The notes under the pieces were generated by a model, which saw only the letters and a program-made list of their open reading frames with translations, had not been told where the DNA came from and ran no database searches. A stretch of DNA of 64,000 nucleotides from Atopsyche davidsoni (Eukaryota > Arthropoda > Insecta > Trichoptera > Hydrobiosidae): contig JAILWY010000012.1 of the NCBI GenBank assembly GCA_022113835.1, positions 18,438,501 to 18,502,500 of the forward strand, in the 5' to 3' direction. The position numbers were made by a program, and so were the translations under genes. Of the stretch, positions 56,213 to 64,000 are shown in pieces (position 1 is the stretch's first letter; each line of letters begins with the position of its first letter).

Positions 56213-57240
56213 CTTTTATAAAATTTTATGTCGTACATTTAAATGATTTTTCACCAGCAATTAATTTCATTTAATTTATCAAAAGGTTGAATGTTTTTAT
56301 AATCCATTGTTTGTTTATATCTATGATCTTAATTTAATTTTTACATTGACCGGACAACTTACACAGTGATATAGGGTTAAAAATATTTTTTTTGTTTTTA
56401 AAACAATATTATTTACATATTTTGAAATGTCACACAACCCATAGAATCGCAAAGTACAATGATTATCTGATTCCTCAAGTCCACATATTGACTAAATTTA
56501 AAAGCTTTCTCTTGTGCCAGTGTGCAGCACTTAGAGGCTCTCTGTTTTGTGTAATGTGAGAGTGTTGGACGTACAGCGGTGGTCAGACACTGACACTAAT
56601 TCACTCAGTAGGTATTTACAAAAAGCCAGTGAGATTGTAAAACTTATCATGAATCTCCTATATTCTTTTGAGACTGTCAGTATGTGTATACTCAATTTTC
56701 ATAAGTTTCTGTGATCAGTCTCATAATTTAAAGTCTACGTTTTACTTTTAAATCATTTAATCCACCTTAATGATTGCATTGAAAAATTGCCTTACGGATT
56801 CCAGGAAACTGATCTATATGTGATAGTTAATACAATTTTCAATGAATAAACTATGCCTTACATCATAGTAAACCGAAACAAATAAGTTGTTGCTTTCAGA
56901 CACTCCATTTTCTTAATTTTTAATCTTAAAAATTAATGCCATATATGTTAACGAGGTTGTGTTTTTGTATTCTATTATTTTGAGAGTGACTCATAAATTT
57001 TGTTTTTTTTTTTCATTTTTAATTAGTCTGCAACTTGATTTTCCACACCATTTGAATACCTTAATTATCAGAGATATTTAGATCTATGGTGATATTAGAA
57101 CGTACATGTATATCACAAAAAGGAAGATATTTTAAAATATACTCTGACTTTCACCACAATGTTGATTTAAATCTATATTTTGATGAACCAAGAGAATATT
57201 TAGAAATAAAACATTATGAAATAATAGAATAATTGTTTTT

Positions 57241-57331
57241 CAGGTCTGCTGAAACATGCCGTTAGAATTTCAAGATCTGCAAGATACCGGCATCGTAAAA
57301 CCTGGAAAGTTATATCAACCCTGGTGAGTTG
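57241..57331 (+). other. Exon-like cassette B
   Basis: Bounded by GTTTTTCAG and CCTG then GTGAGT. Contains GCCGTTAGAATTTCAAGATC, then TGCAAGATACCGGCATCG and AAAACCTGG. One frame reads MPLEFQDLQDTGIVKPGKLY, similar to MSFPDLQDVGTGKLD in the 60.85-kb cassette. Confidence 0.4.
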
Positions 57332-59632
57332 ACTATTTTTGAATTTTATGTGGAGTTTGAATGATATATATTCAACAAAAATCATAGAAAATTGTAAAAA
57401 ACATCTAATTATTAGTTTTTGATATGGCATTGAAGTTAAAAAGGAATGATTACGATGTTTATTATTAGAATTACTTCCTTTTGTTATGCAGAAACATAGC
57501 CAATGAACAAATATACTCGTGGAGCTGCATCTTTAGTAATTTTACAACGATTAATCATACGGATTGTTATTTTTTAAAATTATATTTAGATTCTTTAATT
57601 ACTTACATCACTTCTCCTGCGACAGATGAGCGAGAATCAACCATTTTAGGATTTATTAACTTGATCACTCATAGATGTCAGGTAAATCATTGATAAAATG
57701 CACATATTTGTTGCAAAACGCATCGCTTGTCCCAAAATGATATTTAATGCTTACATGCTATTTGTTATACGATTTACAAAGAGAATAAAAATTGTACAAT
57801 CTAAGGATTACAACATTGTGACAATTCAATGCTCAAATCATCTTAGAAAAATATAGAATTTTATCATAGATTTATTCTGCCAGGTGCATTTTAAAATATC
57901 ATACGTCTACCAAGCGATGAGAAGATCTGGACAAAGTGTCAGGTTCTTTCTAGGAAAAGGTTGCCTGCATGACTTCGATGGCCAGATATGTTGATTTGGA
58001 ACTGTCAGGACACTTGACATTCCTTGTCTTGCTTGCGATGTGAGTCTCATGACGCTACCGGGGCAATTGTGGGTTGACTTCCAAGCTAATAGGACGAGAC
58101 CTCAGGGGAAGAAACGTACCCTTTTAAGTAATGAATATTCAGAGATAGATTATTTGAAATGTTAACTTAATTTTAATTCTATGATGAAGATATGCTTTAT
58201 GCAATCCGGCACTTAATTTCCTGTCGAGTGCATTATATTAATGAAAGTATACGACTCTTGACGGACGGTGATTGGTTTATGTTAATTATATTTGACGTTT
58301 GATTATATTTGACGTTTAATTATATTCGGTTATTAGGTTATTATAAAATGAATTATCATGGGTTATGACGAGCTTGTCCCTATATATGTATTATTAAGAT
58401 CATATTTGCGATTTTATTATGATCCTCTGATTTGTCTTAAAAGGTTGTGTATTGTAAAACAGTATTTTATGGATATATTTAAGCGTGCGTTGAAATCATA
58501 TCCTGACATATTGATATGTATTATATGAAAGGTTAAAAATTTTTGCTATCCAAAGTCTGTGAATCTTTGTCGAGTGAAGATCCCCATATGATGTGTTTTC
58601 GGCAGGGCTGTCACAAGCCAGTGGATTGTATTACTTTATTTAAAAACACTATTATTTTCTTTCAAACTTTATTTATTACATAATATATGACACTAATTTA
58701 TTGTAAAATTTACAGATAACATAACCTTTACTTTCTTATTTCATTATTAACTTTAAAGACTTTTTATATTATTATGACAGGTACACAGTTTTCGTTACCC
58801 CGGAGGTTAGCACTTTAATCTACTTTTCAACTATGCAAACATTAATTTATTATATCGTGACAAGTATGTCACAACACGTACTGACACGCGGCTGTATATT
58901 GTCGGTCGAAGACAGAAACTAACACCGGAGAAGTCTTCTGGAGACTTCTCTCCCTAGGTGAAGGGCAGGTTTATATTCAATATTAGATCTCATAAAATAT
59001 ATATAGCTTTTGTGAGACCCAAATTTATATAAATCAAAAACTCACTAAGAGGGAACTCTCGAGATGAAATATTTGTGCTCACACAACTGTATGCAATAAA
59101 TTTATACTATTTATCTCAAGAGAGTTACATGTTTCTTTATACGTTGACTGCCATGTCGGCCACCGGAGACCGACACAGGGACGACATACCTGACTTCAGC
59201 TTGGCATTCTGCCCATCGGCCATGTGCCTTGTATTCAACTACTATTGAGCATGGCCGGCACGGCCCTCTTCTATCTTCCTTTGATATGGACGTTAAAAAT
59301 ATCTCAAAACAAATGAAATAATTGTATTTTGACCCATTATATTAAATTAAACCTAAAAACGTGAAAACAATTTTTGGACATTTTACGAAAATCCTATTGG
59401 CAGTCAACGTGTTAAAATATCAAATCATGAATTATTTATTTACAATAATTCACTTGCGACTGTGTGGAGGTCTGCGTATAAAAAATTCTTCATTCCGAAG
59501 GATCTCCAATTCTATCAATTATCTCTAACTGAATTTAATTTATATCGTTGAGTTGCAGACAATTGAATGTCACAAAATAATTTGTGTTGATTTTTAGCTT
59601 TGTATTTTATTGGATTACATTTTTTAGGATTG
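57332..59632. other. No gene seen
   Basis: AT-rich. GC-richer exon-like patches at 57950-58110 and 58865-58960 contain no recognisable product. Confidence 0.35.
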
Positions 59633-59700
59633 AATCGGATAGGATTGAATTGGATAGGATTGAATTGGATAGGATTGAATTGGATAGGATTGAATCGGAT
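59628..59700. repeat. 15-bp minisatellite (GGATAGGATTGAATT)
   Basis: About five tandem units of GGATAGGATTGAAT(T/C). The - strand frame reads repeated Asn-Pro-Ile-Gln-Phe because the period is a multiple of three. Confidence 0.88.
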
Positions 59701-60848
59701 CATGTGTTTATTTACACTGAATTGAATTTCCAGGCTCTGTTGTTGTCGAACTCTTATTTTTAGCTTTCTGTAAACTGAACGGCATATACTTTTGTGTGTT
59801 ATATTATATAGCTTCCGTCAGGCTTTATTTTACTAGATCCAAATTGAAGTGCTATTTCATTTATTATTCTCATATACTATTTCATATATTTCAATATATT
59901 TCTTTACAGAATGTTGGTTTTTTATAATCTATTTAGGTTGGACCAGAAGATACAAGTACTTAAAGATGGGAAAAAAATAATGTATTTAGTGGATATGTTA
60001 ACAACGAGCGCTGTGAATTTGAAATACAGGATGAGATAAATCTTAAAACTTTTATTCAAACAATTGCAAGTTGTATTCTAATTACAATCAATTGACGCGG
60101 GCTGCAAGAAGGCTGATCCTCCTGCTATAGAAGTCACACAATTAATCAACACACCGCTGCGATTAATTGATATTTGAGATCAAAATCAGATATTTTGATT
60201 CGCACGTTCTTTTACTCCACAAATTATGATTCTAATCTCTCTTCATACTGTCGAATTAAAAGTAGAAATCGTGTTTGAATTTATAAACTACAGACAGATA
60301 AATTTTCTGCACCAACCACTTTCATCAGATCGTGTGATTAGAGTCCCGGATTAATGGTTGTAGATAGACGTTGACAGGAATCCGAAGATGAAATTTTTCT
60401 TCTAGCAGCAATCTTTTTTTTAATTATTATTTTTAATTTTTTTTTTATTGTTTACTGGGAGCTTATTTATCTAAGGATTGTTTAGAAATGACATGTTTCT
60501 CCTATGTACCTAGCTCCGTTGTGTATTCACCAGAGTGCAAATGTGTAATATTTTCAAGAAGCCTAAAAATATATATTGTTAAAAGTTTCAATCAGGCAAT
60601 AATTTATTGTCTGTTGCATATTCTAAAATTCCCGAATTGTGACGTTTTTGACAGTAAAATATAGAATAAAATTTAAAAAAAATGTTTGATTGTAATTATC
60701 ACAATTGTTAATAAGGCTGATTGTTCACTTTAGATGAGAGCATATCCAAATGTACTTGTATACCAACATTAGCAAAACAACGGTTGTTTAAAAACAAAAT
60801 TTGAATAAATCCAGAAAATATAATTAATTCAATAATTGTTGTTTTTCA
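59701..60848. other. No gene seen; AT-rich
   Basis: AT-rich DNA with poly(T) runs; nothing recognised. Confidence 0.4.
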
Positions 60849-60849
60849 G

Positions 60850-60936
60850 GTTCACTGAGTGTTTCTGTGAGTTTTCCTGACCTGCAAGATGTAGGCACTG
60901 GAAAGCTTGATCGTACCTGCAGGGGCTTCAGTAGGC
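60850..60936 (+). other. Exon-like cassette C
   Basis: Bounded by GTTTTTCAG and AGTAG then GCAAGT. The frame SVSFPDLQDVGTGKLDRTCR is open throughout. It aligns by eye to cassettes A and B (TCACTGAGTGTTTCTGTGAG, CTGCAAGATGTAGGCA). Confidence 0.4.
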
Positions 60937-61109
60937 AAGTGTTTTGTTGTTCTTCATTTATTTTTTATTATTTTTTTTTAATTACTACTACTACTATTAT
61001 GAAACATGCGGTTAGCATGAAATTTGTTCGGTATCCACAGATTGTATCTTATAGTCGAATATTGGTGGAAAAATGATTAATGACTTTGAGAATAATATAT
61101 ATTCGAAAT

Positions 61110-61464
61110 AATAGTCGGAGGGAGAGAGTTTGCTTTTATTGCAGAGAAGTGGAGAGAGTATAGCTGAAGCGGCTCTTGGTTTTTGTACGGTCCATGGGGT
61201 GTCCATGAGAGGACATCCATGGGGTGTCCAGGAGAGTTTGCAGTCCAGTGTAAGGCCGAGGTATTTGATACATTTTTCCACGATATGGGGACGTTTTCCA
61301 GAGTGATGTGGTACTCTGGGAAAGTTTGTGCGTCGGGGATTTTGAAGTTTAAGGCCTCGGTTTTAGAGGGGTTCGTTTTGATTCTCCACTCCCCGAACCA
61401 GGAGGTCGCTGCATCTAGCGAGGGCCGGATTTTGGCGGTGTTGCGATTTGTTTGTTGTTACTAA
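61110..61464 (-). pseudogene. Second Jockey RT fragment copy
   Basis: Near-identical to the part of the 54.4-55.0-kb fragment containing KYLGLTLDCKLSWTPH and SPLLCNKSKLSPSD, but truncated right after SPSD, where unrelated AT-rich sequence begins. Part of the ~780-bp duplication. Confidence 0.8.
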
Positions 61465-61900
61465 CAACAGTTAATGCAATTTTTTTCCTTTGTAATTTTC
61501 TACAAAGTTTAATAAAATCTATCTAACCTTTGAATGACATTCTTATTGTCATAGTATACAATTGACTTTTAAATATAGGCAGTAAATGCCACAAATAGTG
61601 TATATGTCCAAAGAAGTTCATTAATGCAAATATCCAGGCAAACAGTTGTAATTTTCTCCTACCAGTTAAGATGACCTCTTATCATATGTAAGAATTTATG
61701 TAAATGAATGCTTTTAGCAAGGAAATGCTCGTTTCATATTTGAAAATGTAATAATTTTGACACAAATAATAATAAGAGGTATAAATTTCTCTTCAGTATG
61801 CTCGTAAGCTAAAGATGTGTTATGTAATACAGATAGTACGTAAAGAAAGGTTTTTTTTTAATGTGTATGTTTTAAAATAATTCTATTTCAGATGAGGAAA
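61113..61900 (+). repeat. ~780-bp duplication, copy 2
   Basis: Counterpart of 54666-55450; see that entry. Differences are scattered substitutions and small indels, mainly in the non-RT flank. Confidence 0.85.
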
Positions 61901-63180
61901 TGAGAAACTAGTGTAAATATTGTTGCTGAGCCTCCAAGCCGCGAAATCTGCGCCTCCACTGAGCCTCCACTGAGCCTCCAATGCGAAATCGGCGCCTCCA
62001 CTGAGCCTCCAATGCATAATCTGCACCTCCACTGAGCCTCCAATGCGTAATCTGTGCCTCCACTGAGCCTCCAATGCGAAATCTGCGCCTCCACTGAGCC
62101 TCCACTGAGCCTCCACTGCGTAATCTGCGCTTCCACTGAGCCTCCACTGAGCCTCCAATGCGAAATCTGCGCCTCCACTAAGCCTCCAATGCGTAATCTG
62201 CGCCTCCACTGAGCCTCCAATGCGAATTCTGCTTCTCCACTGAGCCTCCAGTGCGTAATTTGCGCCTCCAATGTTCGCGATGCGTACGCGATTGGTTTAT
62301 CACTACCTATGGGTTCTTGTGATAGTACAGCTCCAATTGCATAATTCGATGCATCGGTCGTTAACAGAAAGGGTTTAGTGAAATCTGGGTACTGTAATAG
62401 TGGCTGATTGCATAGTAGCTGTTTACAGTTCTCGAAACATTTGACATATTCCGGCGTTAAGGATATGACTGCACCCTTTTTTAGACATGACGTCAGTGGC
62501 TCGGTTAGTTTCGCAAAGTCTTTGATAAACTTTCTGTAGTATCCTAATAATCCTAGGAATCCTTTTATCTGCTTTGTAGTTTTCCGTATCGGATACCTTT
62601 GTATCACGTCTATTTTATCGGGGTTAGGTTTGATCCCGTTTGTAGTGACGACGTGCCCTAAGTAAGCTATCTCTTTCTTTAAAAATTCCGATTTATCTAA
62701 TTGAATTTTGAAGTTAGTTTCCCTGAGTCTCTGGAATACCTTCTGTAGGTTTATTACGTGTTCTTGCAGCGACGTGGAAAAAATAATTATGTCATCTAAG
62801 TAGACAAGGCATACTTTATTTAATAGTCCTTTCAAAACGTTATCCATTACGCGTTGGAAACTGCTTGGTGCATTTTTTAATCCGAATGGCAGACGAGTGA
62901 ACTCGTAGTGTCCATTCTCTACGTTAAACGCTGTCTTACACATATCATTAGGGTGTAACTCAATTTGGTGGAAACCTGCTTTTAAATCGATCGTTTCGGA
63001 TTTCCCTAATTTGTCTAAAACGTCCGTGATATTTGGAATAGGATAACGATCATCTATTGTTTTTTTTTTTTTTTTTCATTCAACTTTCTGTAATCTATGA
63101 CCAAACGCCATTTAATTTTGTTTGAGGCATCCGATTTCTTTGGGACTATCCAAATGGGAGAACTCCATGGACTTTCTGAA
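61888..63180 (-). pseudogene. Ty3/Gypsy pol: RT and start of RNase H
   Basis: The - strand reads [20 protein letters not shown], then [12 protein letters not shown] homopolymer of about 17 A (63059-63076) then breaks the frame. It continues [40 protein letters not shown] (RT motif A region) and RLPFGLKNAPSSFQRVMD, and CLVYLDDIIIFS holds the catalytic YLDD. Further on are LGHVVTTNGIKPNPDKIDVI and FLGLLGYYRKFIKDFAKLTE. RNase H begins LLTTDASNYAIGAVLSQEPI and SDKPIAYASRTL, after which the sequence runs into the minisatellite. The rest of RNase H and the integrase are absent. Frameshifts before and within RT and the lost C-terminus make it defective. 17.6/297-like Gypsy is the best family guess. 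Confidence 0.9.
61925..62275. repeat. 31-bp/11-bp compound minisatellite inside Gypsy pol
   Basis: Tandem 31-bp units (CGCCTCCACTGAGCCTCC plus AATGCGTAATCTG on the + strand), with extra 11-bp partial repeats GCCTCCACTGA. On the - strand no frame contains a stop, so the pol frame stays open and encodes repeated WRLSGG / EAQWR / GGSVEAQI peptides. Confidence 0.92.
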
Positions 63181-63182
63181 GG

Positions 63183-64000
63183 TCATATTATTTTTTGGTC
63201 TAACATCTCCTGAATTTGCCGTTCTACTTCCTCTTTATGTATGAATGGGTATCTGTATGTTTTACCATGAGCGGGTAATTTGTCTGTAGTCTTTATCTGA
63301 TGCTTAACTTGATTTGTGAAGGATAGGTCAGTTGACTCCATATAAAAAATGTCTGAATACTTATTACACAATCTCTGTATATGTGTTTTTTTTTCTTCCA
63401 AATTCATATGGTCTGTGCGAATTAAGTTTGTTATATTCTGTGGTCTAATTGTGTCTATTGAAAATACTTCATGCGTATCTAAAGAGTCTACCTTAAAATG
63501 CGCATATATGTGTATAGGAATATCTTCGTTAGTTTTATAGAAGATTTCGACGTAGCATTTAAAATTCTCAGCTTTAGTTACAACTTCGGGTATAAATACG
63601 AATTGGAACTCCTGTCTTGGGAATATAATGTCACCGTTTTTATTTGTCGGTACGTCCGTAATGACTGATCTGTTAGCTGGAATCGTAATTGTCTTTATTG
63701 ACTTTAAAGGAATGGTATACCATTTTATAGGTATGTGTGCATTTGGGGTGGTAACTACATGCTTTTCAAAATCTAACTGCATTTTTAATGATTTCATGTT
63801 TTCGATCCCAATTAAACCGTCTGGTGTGTGGTGGAATTTATACGAGTAGAATTTTAATTTAGCGGGTGTCATGACAGCTTTCGCCTGCTATGGGTTCTAA
63901 CGTTAAACTTTTCAGGTTTAATAGAGTTTTTAAAATGTTTATTAATTATGCTCGGGTCAAGGAATGATTTATTAGATCCCGTGTCTATAAGTAAATTAAT
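63183..64000 (-). pseudogene. Ty3/Gypsy pol: protease and linker to RT
   Basis: At the window edge the - strand reads INLLIDTGSNKSFLDP, containing the retropepsin active-site DTG. It continues FKNSIKPEKFNVRTHSRR before a frame change near 63880. The next frame, 63872-63183 (229 residues), reads MTPAKLKFYSYKFHHTPDGL and IENMKSLKMQLDFEKHVVTT. It then carries the pre-RT region with HIQRLCNKYSDIFYMESTDL, KHQIKTTDKLPAHGKTYRYP and HKEEVERQIQEMLDQKII, typical of the segment before Gypsy RT. A further frame shift follows QKII. Gag and the 5' LTR lie beyond the window. Confidence 0.88.

Noticed and set aside
61883..62209. Separate small proteins of WRLSGG repeats
   Set aside because: Alternative frames of the stop-free minisatellite inside the defective Gypsy pol.

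Overview
The window is eukaryotic, almost certainly insect, nuclear DNA. Supporting signs are the AT-rich background with GC-rich, CpG-dense islands, an interstitial (TTAGG)n run (insect telomere type), intron-rich genes with GT/AG junctions, and many insect-type transposon remnants. The order of insect cannot be fixed from the sequence alone.

The one clear intact gene is muscleblind (mbl), on the + strand from about 25.3 to 36 kb. It encodes the CCCH zinc-finger RNA-binding splicing regulator (MBNL in vertebrates). I can place the start-codon exon (ZnF1 and part of ZnF2), the rest of ZnF2 with its linker, ZnF3/ZnF4, a small linker exon with its own read-through stop, the conserved 14-residue exon, and a long terminal exon rich in Ala/Pro and Gln. 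A second 3' arm lies at 35.28-35.99 kb. Three further exons there join in frame to an internal donor of the long exon and encode a third tandem CCCH pair, giving a predicted six-finger isoform of 395 residues. This is the most interesting signal in the window.

From 1 to 25 kb there is mostly GC-rich minisatellite, CpG-island DNA (possible promoter and 5'UTR territory of mbl) and transposon debris: a foldback/MITE family, a hAT-type MITE with a clean 8-bp target duplication, three mariner/IS630-type remnants, (TA)n microsatellites and an internally deleted Helitron.

From 36 to 64 kb there is a Tigger/pogo element with paired termini and Helitron ends. A broken, intron-containing copy of TFIP11/Sip1 (a spliceosome-disassembly G-patch protein) lies on the - strand. 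Next come a 360-bp foldback element with telomere-like repeats in its loop, an LTR retrotransposon remnant with both LTRs, two copies of a Jockey-like RT fragment inside a ~780-bp duplication, a group of exon-like cassettes, and a frameshifted Gypsy pol whose RNase H is overrun by a minisatellite.

mbl and the TFIP11 copy both relate to pre-mRNA splicing, but nothing in the sequence links them functionally. Everything else looks like repeat landscape.
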